64,000 bases of DNA. It comes from Prosopocoilus inquinatus. Taxonomy: Eukaryota; Arthropoda; Insecta; Coleoptera; Lucanidae. The DNA is taken from positions 41,340,101 to 41,404,100 of the forward strand of contig CM069872.1 in NCBI GenBank assembly GCA_036172665.1, written 5' to 3'. A model generated the notes under the pieces. That model was not told the DNA's origin. It was given only the letters and a program-made list of their open reading frames with translations, and did not search any database. Positions 21,248-32,299 of the stretch are shown piece after piece. The position numbers and the translations under genes were made by a program. Position 1 is the first letter of the stretch, and the number at the start of each line of letters is the position of its first letter.

Positions 21248-24200
21248 ATGATTTTGTGTTCACAAAGAAGCAAATGCACTGCTACTTGTCAAAATATTTG
21301 TACGACCGTATTGTATTGTTTTCCTAAATAGCAGTATAATAATTTTTGTATTCCATTCGGTAGAGATTTCCTTTCTGTTTATACCGATATTAAATTGCTT
21401 ACAAAATAATCAAATATTTTCAAGTACAAAATCAAGCTTTCTATTCTAATGTGCACGTAAATAACAAATAAAAAGAAAGAAAGCATCATTGTTAACAACA
21501 TCCTGCGAATTTACGTCAGTTACAATAAATAACATTCCATGCCCATAGCCCATGTTACAGACGCTGTTTTCACATTAATTGTTTATTGTAATTAATACTT
21601 TGACATCAAAAATTATTCCGGTCAAGGATAATCATAAAATTATTGTCGTAACTAGGTTTTTTTGATTATCAAACCTTCTCCAGCAGTTTTGAAAAAGTTT
21701 AACTTGCTGTAATTTCTTTAGTGTCTTGCTTTTACTTGCTGTTAATAGACAGTCGCTTTCCATTTCACGATCGCCCTTGACCAAAATAGTTTTTAATGTC
21801 TGGGTATAAATAAATTAAAGGAAATTGCTAATGAAGATGCTTTCTTACTATCTACCTATTCTGCCCTGTTAAGCATAGAAGTCGTATCTGACAAGATCAT
21901 TGCTGTGAGATATAAAATTTATTATGCCACCAAATTTGAATATTTTATCAAAAATTGAATTTAACATTTCCTAAAAGGTGCTGAAAGCAGAATATAATAC
22001 GTCAAAACATGTAGATCATGTATGACATGACATGACACGTGGAGGTTATGACGCCACAAATGTGCGAAATGTTTGATTTTATACTTGAAAATAGCGCTTA
22101 CTCAGTTAAAAAATTTTTTTTTTTATTATTTACATATTTTTTAAATTTTGATATCGTTGTAAAGAGAAAGAAAATCTCTAAAGAGAAAAAGATACGGTCA
22201 TACAAATAATCAGGCAATTGGCAGAGCAAATGGTTTTTTTTTATTACTAATTCAGAATCACTACGAAAATTAGGGAATCTTTAATAATTTAACCGAATTT
22301 TGGGTCTATTCTGTATCAAAACCGTTAAAGAGGTGTTAAATTTCTTTGCTACCGTAACAACCAATCTTGGAACTGTATACATAATTTTAAAGGACCTCTA
22401 AATTTTAACAGCCCGTTAATAAGTTACAGAATACGCCCTTTTGTATCTTTAAAAATAAAAAAAAGTTGGCAATGGTGTACCCTTCAAATTGAACACAACG
22501 TATGCTACTGTTTTATTCACGGCCGGAAATAGAAGAATTGACATTTTTAGGAATAAAAAATTATAAACAAAGCCCACTTTTTCAATAAGATTCATTATTT
22601 AACAACGTCACTTACGTTTAACGGTGGGTTTACACAGTAAGGGTAGGAACATGCCGAAGATGCCCTTGAAATTTTTCTCAAGCGATAGTCAACTTTGTTT
22701 TTTTAAATAGCACTAAATATTTTTTTCTCATTCAGTTTGACAAAGAATCTTCTTCTCAATTCAACGATGAAGTCAGGTTGAATTTTTAAAATCCTTTAGC
22801 GAACTAATTTCACTGTTTAAAAGAAAGAAGTGAAGTGTGCCGTGGAATTCTATAAAAGCGCAAGTTCGTGTTATTCGTGTTCGTTTGACCTGGATTTCTG
22901 GCTATGGAGCTATGTTCCTACTTAAATCGCCCTAAATTGACATGATTTTCATTCATAAATTCAAATTAAATTTGATTTTTTTTTTTTTAATCGAATTATT
23001 AATAACAAAGTTGTAGCGTGGTGCGTTTTTTGTAAGACAACCGGTATAATTGAAGATTAAAGTTAAACTACAACTGAGAAAATGGCCCTAAAAGTTTAGT
23101 TACTGCATAAATCCACAACAAAATCAATTTAAGTTTAACATTTGAGAGAAAAATTCATTTAAAAAATTGCGCCTTCCCTAGGGAGTAAAGTATATCATTA
23201 TTTTCACTTCCTAGGGAGAAACGTATTGTTGCATTTTCTGATTTTCATGTCACAAAGACCTACTCTCGGTCGGAAATAAAATTTTGATTTTAACTTGCCG
23301 GAAATTACCAATTCACGCAAAAACCTACCGGTGAGTTTAGTTCGGCCGATTCCGAGTACATTTAACTTTCATTTTCTCTCGAGCTTTCTAAAACAAGACG
23401 GCCGTTTGACAAGGCGAACAATCTCGCCGTGGACAAATCGAAACAACCTCAACCTCGCTGATAAGCGCAGCGAATGAGAGGAAGACGGAAAACGGAAACG
23501 GATACGACTAGTAGACGGCAGTATTCGACGGGCTTACAAAATGAATTGCGAAAGAAAAATTGTGGAAAAGGCTTTCGATGTAACAAAGGCGAGATAAAGT
23601 AGTTATTGATTTTTTTAACAGTATTAATTAATTGATTAATTAATTTACTGCGTAACTGCATGCATAAATCAAATTAGACCGGTACAAAGTGCAAAAGGAA
23701 CTCGGCACTTCCGGACGTACTTAAATAAGTTATCTTATGCAATGCAAATGGCCTAGACATTTCAATTCGCAGAAGTAGTTCAAAGACTTTCCAAAAATTA
23801 GAATTTCTTCATTTGGCTGAACTCAACTCATTTTTTTTTTTTTTAGCAAAGCAAAGTAAGTAATATACCACACAGCTTTTGTGAAAAATATAAATCGTTT
23901 CCAGTTCCAATTTATCTTCTTCTTGCAAGAACGCGATTAATCACTAGAACAGACATAAAAACGACAAGTTCAACTCACATTTTACAGTTCGCTTCGACTT
24001 CAGTTTTGATGTATAGATAAACTTTGTTGAACGTTAATAAATTGGAACCTTTCTAAAATTCTTTCCTAATGTGATTTATTGCTCGAGAGCCGACTGGAAG
24101 CAATTACGCCACGTTCAGCCACAATAAAAAGTCAATTTGGAAAAATTATATCGGTTTCACACGAAGCGAACGTGCGCTAACGTGCAGCAATTAAACCGGA

Positions 24201-24661
24201 GCAGACCTTGCGTCTGCTTTTTAAATCCGGGGCGCGTTAAAATGCGTTTCAAACTCGTTACACAGAACCATAAAACTTGAGCCCATAATACTTGTGTGGT
24301 CCTAGGATTTTTTTTACTTTATTTTAAAACATCACGTGGTTATTTAACAGGGAAGACAACCCCTTCGCCTTCGCATTCGGCATTAAGATAATCTAGAGTA
24401 CATAATTCAAAACAAAGGAAAAAAAACATGTTTACAGTTTACATTTAATAAACAAGCAGACAAATAATAAGTAACGGTAAAAGTTCGTTCGAAGAACATC
24501 GGCGGCATTAAAGAGCGTGCCCCGTTCGTCGCCTGACCTATCGTTTAAAACGATGATCATCCACTCTCCATTGTATATTTAATGTTAATAAAGAAAATGA
24601 ATGATGCGCATGTATATCCTTATACGGAAAGGTCTAACTACCACATAATGAGCTCTTCTTC
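21248..24661. other. Intergenic or intronic DNA with one CpG-rich patch
   Basis: AT-rich apart from 23295-23530, which is CpG-rich, has no convincing frame and carries a donor-like CCGGTGAGTTT at 23328. That patch could be a promoter or first-exon region. At 23170-23218 the word CTTCCCTAGGGAG recurs nearby. No gene is supported. Confidence 0.35.
22302..22438. mobile_element. MITE with GGGTCTATTCTGTA ends
   Basis: Left GGGTCTATTCTGTA and right TACAGAATACGCCC are inverted, with inner partners GTTAAAGAGGTGTTAAAT and TAAATTTTAACAG...TTAA. Same terminal word as the element at 18360-18585, but a different interior. Confidence 0.6.
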
Positions 24662-25119
24662 AAAACAGTTTAAGTTTAATCGATAATAATGTTATTTATT
24701 GCAAATACAATTTTAGTTACTTTCAATCGGCCTTTAATTATTCGAACACTTCTGGAAACTTATAACTTATATTTTCTTGCCACTTTGCATGGTGCTTCTC
24801 ATGTACCGCAATCGTAAAACAATGAAATAGTTATTGCTCGAACTGAGCTTTAAATAGATCAGTCAGAAGCTGCACAGTTTTAAAAACCAATAAATGACTT
24901 AAAATGAAGCGAAAAAGTAAGTAAAGTGCGTTAAAAACCCAAGCACTGCGATGATAAACCAATCAAAAAGTTTTATTATTACTCGAACTGACATCTAAAT
25001 AGATCAGTTGGAGGCTACATAGTTTTAAAAACCAATGGATAAAGTTTGTTCAATACGCGGGCCGAGTTCGAAAAGAAATCAATCTTTGACTGAACCAGTA
25101 AGTCTCGTTTTGTAATTAA

Positions 25120-25265
25120 GGATCGGTTTCATAATCGAATTAAAGGGGACTTTAAAATTAAAGTTACTGTCAGATGTCAAAACAAGTGCGAAAACATAGT
25201 TATTTACACCTGGGAATGTGACTTTTATTTTAAAGTCTCGTTTAGTTCGATTATGAAACCGGGTC
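25120..25265. mobile_element. Harbinger-like palindromic MITE
   Basis: GGATCGGTTTCATAATCGAA and TTCGATTATGAAACCGGGTC are inverted, flanked by TAA on both sides (25117-25119 and 25266-25268). Absent from the matching place in the second duplication unit. Confidence 0.87.
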
Positions 25266-25354
25266 TAAGCCAGAACGAACCAATATTTTCAAGGAAAACT
25301 ATTTCAGAATCTTATACAGTTTCAGTTTAATCGATAATAATATCGGTGAATAGA

Positions 25355-25650
25355 AAAAACAGCAACATCCTACGATCGCTTTTTGACCTGACATTGCAGT
25401 AGGATAGACAAATTGAAGCTGGTTTGCTACATAATAAGTTTACCCCATGCTAGGCGACCGTGTTTGCTGTCAAAACGTAATGTAATGAATGTTTTAAAAA
25501 TTTTGTTGCAAATCGTTTTTGATTGCAGCGAAAACTTCGAGCAGCCTCTGTACAGCTGTTTCAGCCCTATTTGAGGCTTCTTCAGCAGAAACGTAGCTCG
25601 AAATTCCCACTGTAAACCAAAAACGATTTGCAACAAAATTTTTGATAATA
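25355..25650. mobile_element. Family F interspersed repeat, copy 1
   Basis: It begins ACAGCAACATCCTACGATCG and ends with inverted copies of TTTTGTTGCAAATCGTTTTT around a GCAGCCTCTGTACAGCTGTT core. The same blocks recur at 33397-33490, 39182-39378 and 61339-61650. Conserved short frames in it reflect sequence identity between copies, not a protein. Confidence 0.75.
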
Positions 25651-25654
25651 ATAT

Positions 25655-26130
25655 TGTTACAGCCGCGACGCGCACACAGATCTATTTTAAGCATCAGACA
25701 CGCCACCTTGCGTCACAGAACATGACCAAAGCTAGGCGGTCACTCTAGTATGTTCGAGCAACAGAGGGCTCTGCGTAGGGATCACGACGAATAGAATTCT
25801 ATTTTTGTGACGTCACATCGTCTCCAGGCGACTGCTTATTGTATGGTGAGCGTCTTCCGTTGCTAAGCAACGTGACGTCACAAAAATAGAATTCTATAAG
25901 TCGTGATCCCTACACTGCTATATAAGCCGTACGATCCGCCACGAGTTTAGTTATGAAGTTAGCGAGCAAAGGATTCGTACCTTGAATTAATAGAAAGTAC
26001 ATTTTGTAAAAGTGTTATTTGATAGACAAGCTCATTAGAGTTGTGTTGTTAATTGTGGAAAGCGACAGCTTTTAATTAAAGTGTTCTGAAATTTAACGAC
26101 TATAATTTGTGAACCTCCGAAGTCGTAACA
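25655..26130. mobile_element. Solo LTR of an LTR retrotransposon
   Basis: Starts TGTTACAGCC, ends CGTAACA, and is flanked by ATAT on both sides (25651-25654 and 26131-26134), a 4-bp duplication typical of Gypsy-type elements. A TATATAAG promoter-like box lies at 25919-25926, with downstream-initiation-like sequence after it. No internal gag-pol follows. It is 476 bp long, of which 137 bp is a nested palindrome. Confidence 0.7.
25776..25912. mobile_element. Palindromic MITE inside the solo LTR
   Basis: TAGGGATCACGAC at the left and GTCGTGATCCCTA at the right. Almost perfect 40-bp arms include AATAGAATTCTATTTTTGTG and GTGACGTCAC. A TA-type duplication is built into the ends. It sits just upstream of the TATA-like box of the LTR. 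Confidence 0.82.
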
Positions 26131-26581
26131 ATATCATTTATTGCAAATACAATTTTATTTAATTTCAATCTGCTTTTAATTATTCGTACATTTTTTTGGA
26201 AACTTCTTTTATTTTCCTGTCACTTTGGTTGTGTGATGCTTCTCTTAAAAACCCACAAACTGCAAGCGTAAACCGATGACATATTTTATTATTACTCGAA
26301 CTGCGGTGTAAATAGATCAGTTTGAAGCGACACAGTTTTAAAGACCAATGAATGACTTTTGAGTTAAAAACTCACTGCATTCGCAAACCAATCAAACAGT
26401 TTTATCATTACCCGAACTGATGACTAAATAGATCACTTGGGAGCTACACAGTTTTAAAAACCAATAGAAAACTTTTGTTATACACGCGGACCTAGTTCGA
26501 AAAGAAATCAATCCTTAACTGAACCAATAAGAGTCTGGTTTTGTGTCTACCATTTTAAAGGAAAACCATTTCAGAATCGTA

Positions 26582-26874
26582 TACAGGGTGTTCACGGGAA
26601 ACCGGTACAAAAGTTAACTTCTTTATATGCATTTATTTCTTTATTTGCATTACGTACGTACCGACTTAATATGGCTTAATCCTGAACGCGATGAGATGAT
26701 TAAAAAAAAACACAAGTTCCACTGAAAACAGTTAAAAACAATTGAAAATCTCGAAAATCTAGCATAGTTACGAAAGGGATCTTGAATCTTGAAACCTAAT
26801 TTAAGTAAGTTACTTGTAAAAAAAATCAAATAAGAAAGTTAGCTATTGCAGCGGCTTCTCATGAACACCCAGTA
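26582..26874. mobile_element. CAGGGTG-type MITE
   Basis: Left TACAGGGTGTTCACGGGAA and right TTCTCATGAACACCCAGTA are inverted, with pairing continuing to GTTAACTTCTTTAT/AAGAAAGTTAGC. Non-coding, 293 bp. Confidence 0.72.
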
Positions 26875-27846
26875 TTTATTTTACTTAATATAGATTAGTG
26901 ATTAGACGAGTCAACACAGTGTGTACTACTACGTATAAATAATGAAAACTCTTTAAATATTAATGGATATTAAAAACAAAAAAAGAAAATAATAAACACG
27001 CAACAATATATCCTGGAAAACGATTGCATAATTCGCTTTTAAATGCGAATCTTGCTTTTTCAATGTTTAAATCGTACATACAATAAATACTGTTTGCACA
27101 CCTACTCTCCAAGGCCATCAATTTAAACGAAGAGGATTAAGCGGTGTGCAATAATCCAGGGACAAACACGGGACACGGCCGGTTATACGAATTACCTCAA
27201 ACGGATTCGCAAATTAATTAATAATTCAAATACTGCATATTTATTGATTTATTGTTTGGTGAAGTATGATCACGATTGATCAGTTAAGGAAAGAAGGCTG
27301 CAGCCCAGTTATAGAATTTTTATTATTTAGACTGAATTTTGCAAAAAAAATGATAAAAAGTTTGCAATTCTGAACTACAAAAAAAAAATGATAAAAAGTT
27401 TGCAATTCTGAACTACAAAAAAAAAAAAAAAAATTAGAAAATGTTCTTATCAGGGTCCCTGGTTTACTTTTATTAAAATATTCCATTTCTTCCTGATTTC
27501 AGAGCAATAATAAATGTACAAAAATAAGAAATTTAATTTATTTTTAAATTTTCCCTGTATTAATGGAGAGTCATATGTTATTAGTAAACCTCTAAAAATT
27601 ATAAACAATTAACTTTAATAACGTGCCAGTTTTTTCTAAAAATAAAAAAAAATCATTAGCCTTAATATAGCGGCCATTCCAGGCGAAAAAACGCGGCGAT
27701 TTCTGATTTTCTTTCCTTATTTTGAAGTATTCGTAATATTGTATCAGAGCATTTTCCTTAGTGTGAAAACAGTACGTAAACTAGAAACTTTTATCTGTGT
27801 ACAAATTTAAAGTACATGTAAGAGATTAATTAATTAACGACAATAA
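26875..27846. other. Intergenic DNA 5' of the Copia element
   Basis: No gene seen. At 27329-27425 a unit of about 50 bp (AAAATGATAAAAAGTTTGCAA then TTCTGAACTACAAAAA) is tandemly duplicated. AATAA at 27842-27846 is the left target duplication of the Copia insertion. Confidence 0.5.
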
Positions 27847-28030
27847 TGTTAACGCATAACGTATTTATGCGTAACTACGATCCATGATTTACGATATAGG
27901 TTTAGATAGTATGCCATGTAAGGGTTTCTATGTATTACACTGTCAGTTGTCTGCTGTCTGATAAAAGTTTTAATTAAAGAAAGTTCTTATACAAGTGTAT
28001 CGTATTTGGTGTTTACTCGCAATCCTAACA
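27847..28030 (+). repeat. 5' LTR of the Copia element
   Basis: 184 bp, TG...CA ends, containing a near-palindromic CGCATAACGTATTTATGCG at its start. It should hold the promoter and transcription start. Identical to the 3' LTR at every position compared by eye. Confidence 0.95.
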
Positions 28031-28047
28031 GGTTATGGGCCCAGATC
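28031..28047 (+). other. Primer-binding site, initiator tRNA-Met type
   Basis: GGTTATGGGCCCAGATC abuts the 5' LTR. From memory it resembles the Drosophila copia PBS, which pairs with an internal part of initiator tRNA-Met rather than with a tRNA 3' end. Confidence 0.8.
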
Positions 28048-28063
28048 AACCACAGTGCTAAAC

Positions 28064-31000
28064 ATGAATATGAACATTGCAAGAATTGAATGTCTCGGCA
28101 AAGATAATTATGACTCCTGGAAACTACATATGGAGGCTCTTCTCATCAAAAATGATGCTTGGCCGTACGTGATAGGCGAAATTGCAAAACCAGAACTTAT
28201 TGAAGGTGACATCACATCGGTAGAAGCAAGAAAAGCTTGGGAAAAAGCAGATGCTAAGGCAAAGTCTGATATCATATTAGCCATCAGTGGATCCGAACTA
28301 AAGCAAATTAAGGGTTGTCTTACATCGCGTCAAGTTTGGCTAAAGCTAGAGGGAATTTATCATTCACGTGGACCTGCAAGAAAAGCTACATTACTGAAAC
28401 AGTTGATGCTCCATCGAATGGAAGAAGGCAGCGATATTCGTGAACATGTAAATACATTTTTTGACGCAGTTGATAAGTTACAAGATATGCAGGTGGACAT
28501 ACATCCTGATGTTCTGGCGACAATGCTTTTATACAGTTTGCCGTCAAATTTTGACAACTTTAGATGCGCCATCGAAGCTCGTGATGAATTGCCCTCGCCC
28601 GATGTTTTACGTGTAAAAATTATAGAAGAAAACGACGCACGAAGAAATGAATCTCAAGGTGTAGGTGCCAAAGCGATGTACGTAAATAAAAATAAGAATC
28701 GACATGGCAAGAACATGACAGATCAGAAAAATAGTCAGTCAACGGAGAGCAAGAAGATTTTCAAGTTTCGTTGTTATAAATGTAACGAACCAGGTCACAA
28801 AGCTGTGAATTGTCCAAAGAAGGCAAGTGTTAAACATTCAGCTGTATCATTATGTGCAGATGCTTTGCAAGTGGCAGCAAGAAAATCAGTTCGAACATGG
28901 TGTTTGGACAGTGGAGCTACTAGTCACTTATGTAGTACATTGGATTCGTTTTGTAAAATAGACAGTTCAAAAAGGGGAAAACTGAATTTGGCGAACGATG
29001 CTTCAACGGAAACCACCGCTGAAGGAAGTGTGAAAATCGTAACTGATTTAAACGGGGAGAATACAGTTGTTATTTTGAAAGAAACTTTGCATGTCCCAGA
29101 TCTCCGTATGAATTTAATGTCTGTAAGTAAAATAACAGATAAAAATTTTGACGTTATATTCACAAAGACAGACGCTAAAATTGTGGATAGCAACGGAAAT
29201 GTCAAATTAATGGCAGACAGAATCGGTGGTCTGTATTATGTACGTGAATCTGAACAAAGTAATACCAATAAATCGAGTTACGCATTTTCGACAGAAGAAA
29301 ATTCTTCAAATTTTGAAATTTGGCATCGTAGACTTGGTCACTTGAATGCAAGAGATCTCGTCGAAGCTAAACGTCGAGGGACCATTACAGGTTTAAATGT
29401 AGAATCTAAAATAAAAGATTTTACTTGCAAAAGCTGTCTGGAAGGAAAAATGACTCGTCAGCCATTTCCGAAGAAATCCAGCAGAGTTTCAAATTTGCTT
29501 GATTTGATTCATTCGGATATTTGTGGGCCAATGAGAGTCGAATCAATTGGTAAAGCGAAGTATTTCATCGAGTTTATTGACGACCGATCGAAATGGTGTG
29601 AGGTGCGTTTCTTGAAGTTCAAGAGTGAAGCACTACAAATGACAAAGCAATTTATTGCAGAAGTCGAAAATCAAAAAGGAATAAGTATCAAATGTTTTCA
29701 GTCTGATAATGGTTCAGAATTTACAAGCAAAGAGTTTAATGATTTCCTAAGGAGTAAAGGCATTACCAGACGACTCACAATACCCTACAATCCTGAACAA
29801 AATGGAATTGCAGAGCGACGCAACCGAACACTCCTGGATACAGCAAGATGCTTACTGTTGCAAACTGGTTTGCCACAGAAGTTTTGGGCTGAAGCTGTTA
29901 ACACGGCAAATTATATCCGAAACAGATGTCCATCAAGCAGCCTGGGTGGATTGACTCCGTATGAACTCTGGACCGGCAAGGTGCCTGATGTGAGGCATTT
30001 CAAGGTATTCGGCTGCAAAATATACATTTTGAATCGAGATCCAACTCGAGGCAAATGGGATCAACGTTGTAAAGAAGGTAATTTTATTGGTTATTCTGAT
30101 GAATGCAAGGGTTTCAGAATTTGGTTACCCGGAGAAAATAAAGTCGTCGTTTCACGCGATGTACGTTTTTCTGAAAACAGCATCGAGAAACAAGAACTTC
30201 AGAAGAATTCTCAGAAGGAATTTATTGATCTGAATTTATTTGAAGAAACATCAATTCCTCCTGCAGAAGTTCAAGAAGGTGAAGAACGAGATGTGGAACC
30301 GGAACCGGTACAAGCTGTCGTCAGAGGACGAGGTCGTCCTAGAATATTAAGAAATGGACAAAGAGGCCGACCAAGAAAAATTTACAATTGCGTTACTAAT
30401 GATTCAGAAATTGTTTCAGATAATGCTGAAATTGCTGAAGTAGAATTAGACGCACTGATCTCTGAAGTACCTATGAAACAGGCTCTTACAAGCCCGGAAG
30501 CTGAAGAATGGTACGAAGCTATGACATCAGAGATAAAATCGATTTTACGAAATGATACCTGGAAAATTGTCGACCGACCCAAGGAAAAAGCTGTCATCGG
30601 GAGTCGTATCATTTTACGAAATAAATACAACTCCGATGGATCTCTTCACAGAAGGAAAGCTCGCTTAGTTGCTCAAGGCTTTAGTCAACGGCCTGGAGTA
30701 CATTTCAACGAGACTTTTGCACCTGTGGCTCGCTTGGGATCAATACGACTAATGGCATCATTAGCTGCTCGATTTGAAATGAAAATGTATCAATTTGACA
30801 TTACGACGGCATATTTAAATGGAAATTTAAAAGAAGAAATTTTGATGAAACCCCCTAAACAATTGTCGCAAATATTAAAGAAAATCATCGACGAAGAAGA
30901 AGCTGATGATGAAAATTTAGTAAAAAAGGCAGAGAAAATGTTACAAGACTTGAAGTTTGGAGACAAGGTGTGCCTACTTAAAAAGTCACTCTATGGTCTT

Positions 31001-32098
31001 CGTCAAGCCGGACGAAATTGGTATGAGAAGTTAGACGGCGTACTGAAGAAGTTCGGAGCAACTCCTACAAATGATTCTTGTGTATATTACATCGGTCAAG
31101 GGGAGGATATCACTATGATAGCCGTATATGTTGATGACATTTTAATCAGTTCTCGTGATTTCAGAATTGTCAATAAGCTTCGTGAGAAAATGTCCAGAAA
31201 TTTCGAAGTTAAGGACCTCGGTGAAGTTTCTTATTGTCTGAACATCGAGATCAAGGTGAAACAAGGAGAAGTAACCATGAATCAACGAGGCTACATTGAC
31301 GACATATTAAAGCGTTTTGGAATGCATGACTGTAACTCAGTTGGAACACCAATAGATCCATGTGTAAAGTTATCCAGAAATATGAAACACTTGGATGAGG
31401 AAGAATCTAAATTACCATATCGAGAACTGGTTGGTGCATTAACATACTTAGCTGTTACAACGCGTCCAGACATAAGTTTTGCTGCTAGCTATCTGGGACA
31501 GTTTAACAACTGTTTTGGCAGAGAACATTGGATTGCGGCTAAACGAGTAATACGATACTTGAAAGGTACGAAGGATTTAGGACTGGTCTATCGTAAGGAC
31601 TCTAAATCAATTGAAGGTTTCGTGGATGCAGACTGGGGTGGTTGTGCTGAGGATAGGCGGTCATACACCGGTTTTATATTTAAATTATCCGGAAGTCCCA
31701 TATCTTGGGATTCTAGAAAACAGCCAACAGTAGCATTATCTACGACCGAAGCTGAGTATATGGGTTTGACCGAATGTACTAAAGAATCAATTTATTTGCG
31801 AAGATTTTTAGAACAATTAGGTTTTTCGAATTTATCAGAAGTAACTGTATTCAACGACAATATGGGAGCGTTAAAATTAGCACAAAATGCAACATATCAT
31901 TCGCGAAGTAAGCATATCGATATGCGTCACCATTTTGTGAGAGAAGCTCTGAGTAAGAATCTACTCAAAATTGATCACGTTTCATCAAGTGATATGCCAG
32001 CCGACATGTTAACGAAAGGTCTTCCAAAAACAACACATTTGAAATGTGTTAAGATGTGCGGATTGAATCATGTCGACAGAAATTCAAGAAAATCATAG
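28064..32098 (+). CDS. Copia Gag-Pol polyprotein, 1,344 residues, intact
   Basis: Encodes capsid, protease, integrase, reverse transcriptase and RNase H for retrotransposition. I chose the ATG at 28064 because the longer upstream frame would start inside the LTR; it gives MNMNIARIECLG. Seen in order: Gag of the Copia type (about 1-230); a CCHC knuckle CYKCNEPGHKAVNC (~236-249); the aspartic protease LDSGATSHL (~281); a GAG-pre-integrase HRRLGHLN zinc motif (~419); the integrase core with Asp in LIHSDICGP (~484), Asp in SDNGSEF (~547) and Glu in EQNGIAERRNR (~580); RT with YVDDIL (~1021); RNase H with VDADWGG (~1186) and TEAEYM (~1229). The domain order PR-IN-RT-RH is diagnostic of Copia. No stop, frameshift or missing catalytic residue. 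Gag and Pol are one frame, so Gag excess, if any, must come from splicing or processing. Confidence 0.96.
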   Translation: MNMNIARIECLGKDNYDSWKLHMEALLIKNDAWPYVIGEIAKPELIEGDITSVEARKAWEKADAKAKSDIILAISGSELKQIKGCLTSRQVWLKLEGIYHSRGPARKATLLKQLMLHRMEEGSDIREHVNTFFDAVDKLQDMQVDIHPDVLATMLLYSLPSNFDNFRCAIEARDELPSPDVLRVKIIEENDARRNESQGVGAKAMYVNKNKNRHGKNMTDQKNSQSTESKKIFKFRCYKCNEPGHKAVNCPKKASVKHSAVSLCADALQVAARKSVRTWCLDSGATSHLCSTLDSFCKIDSSKRGKLNLANDASTETTAEGSVKIVTDLNGENTVVILKETLHVPDLRMNLMSVSKITDKNFDVIFTKTDAKIVDSNGNVKLMADRIGGLYYVRESEQSNTNKSSYAFSTEENSSNFEIWHRRLGHLNARDLVEAKRRGTITGLNVESKIKDFTCKSCLEGKMTRQPFPKKSSRVSNLLDLIHSDICGPMRVESIGKAKYFIEFIDDRSKWCEVRFLKFKSEALQMTKQFIAEVENQKGISIKCFQSDNGSEFTSKEFNDFLRSKGITRRLTIPYNPEQNGIAERRNRTLLDTARCLLLQTGLPQKFWAEAVNTANYIRNRCPSSSLGGLTPYELWTGKVPDVRHFKVFGCKIYILNRDPTRGKWDQRCKEGNFIGYSDECKGFRIWLPGENKVVVSRDVRFSENSIEKQELQKNSQKEFIDLNLFEETSIPPAEVQEGEERDVEPEPVQAVVRGRGRPRILRNGQRGRPRKIYNCVTNDSEIVSDNAEIAEVELDALISEVPMKQALTSPEAEEWYEAMTSEIKSILRNDTWKIVDRPKEKAVIGSRIILRNKYNSDGSLHRRKARLVAQGFSQRPGVHFNETFAPVARLGSIRLMASLAARFEMKMYQFDITTAYLNGNLKEEILMKPPKQLSQILKKIIDEEEADDENLVKKAEKMLQDLKFGDKVCLLKKSLYGLRQAGRNWYEKLDGVLKKFGATPTNDSCVYYIGQGEDITMIAVYVDDILISSRDFRIVNKLREKMSRNFEVKDLGEVSYCLNIEIKVKQGEVTMNQRGYIDDILKRFGMHDCNSVGTPIDPCVKLSRNMKHLDEEESKLPYRELVGALTYLAVTTRPDISFAASYLGQFNNCFGREHWIAAKRVIRYLKGTKDLGLVYRKDSKSIEGFVDADWGGCAEDRRSYTGFIFKLSGSPISWDSRKQPTVALSTTEAEYMGLTECTKESIYLRRFLEQLGFSNLSEVTVFNDNMGALKLAQNATYHSRSKHIDMRHHFVREALSKNLLKIDHVSSSDMPADMLTKGLPKTTHLKCVKMCGLNHVDRNSRKS

Positions 32099-32110
32099 AT
32101 CGCGGGGAGG
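32099..32110 (+). other. Polypurine tract of the Copia element
   Basis: GCGGGGAGG immediately precedes the 3' LTR, the usual place for the plus-strand DNA primer. Confidence 0.8.
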
Positions 32111-32294
32111 TGTTAACGCATAACGTATTTATGCGTAACTACGATCCATGATTTACGATATAGGTTTAGATAGTATGCCATGTAAGGGTTTCTATGTATT
32201 ACACTGTCAGTTGTCTGCTGTCTGATAAAAGTTTTAATTAAAGAAAGTTCTTATACAAGTGTATCGTATTTGGTGTTTACTCGCAATCCTAACA
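32111..32294 (+). repeat. 3' LTR of the Copia element
   Basis: 184 bp, same sequence as the 5' LTR, followed by the AATAA target duplication at 32295-32299. Confidence 0.95.
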
Positions 32295-32299
32295 AATAA

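Larger units (their letters stand above)
24662..26580. repeat. Tandem segmental duplication (two units) with later insertions
   Basis: Unit 1 (about 24662-25318) and unit 2 (about 25318-26580) share, in order, TTTAATCGATAATAAT, TTATTTATTGCAAATACAAT, CTTTTAATTATTCG, CTCGAACTG...AAATAGATCAGT, ACAGTTTTAAAAACCAAT and AGTTCGAAAAGAAATCAAT. Each unit also repeats the AAATAGATCA block twice. Unit 1 carries a Harbinger-like MITE (25120-25265); unit 2 is split by an element at 25355-25650 and a solo LTR (25655-26130). The insertions therefore postdate the duplication. Confidence 0.75.
27847..32294 (+). mobile_element. Complete Ty1/Copia LTR retrotransposon, 4,448 bp
   Basis: Two 184-bp LTRs (27847-28030 and 32111-32294) that I read as identical, each beginning TGTTAACG and ending CTAACA, with AATAA target duplications on both sides. 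A primer-binding site and polypurine tract are in place, and one uninterrupted Gag-Pol frame lies between. Identical LTRs and an open frame point to a recent, possibly active insertion. Confidence 0.97.
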
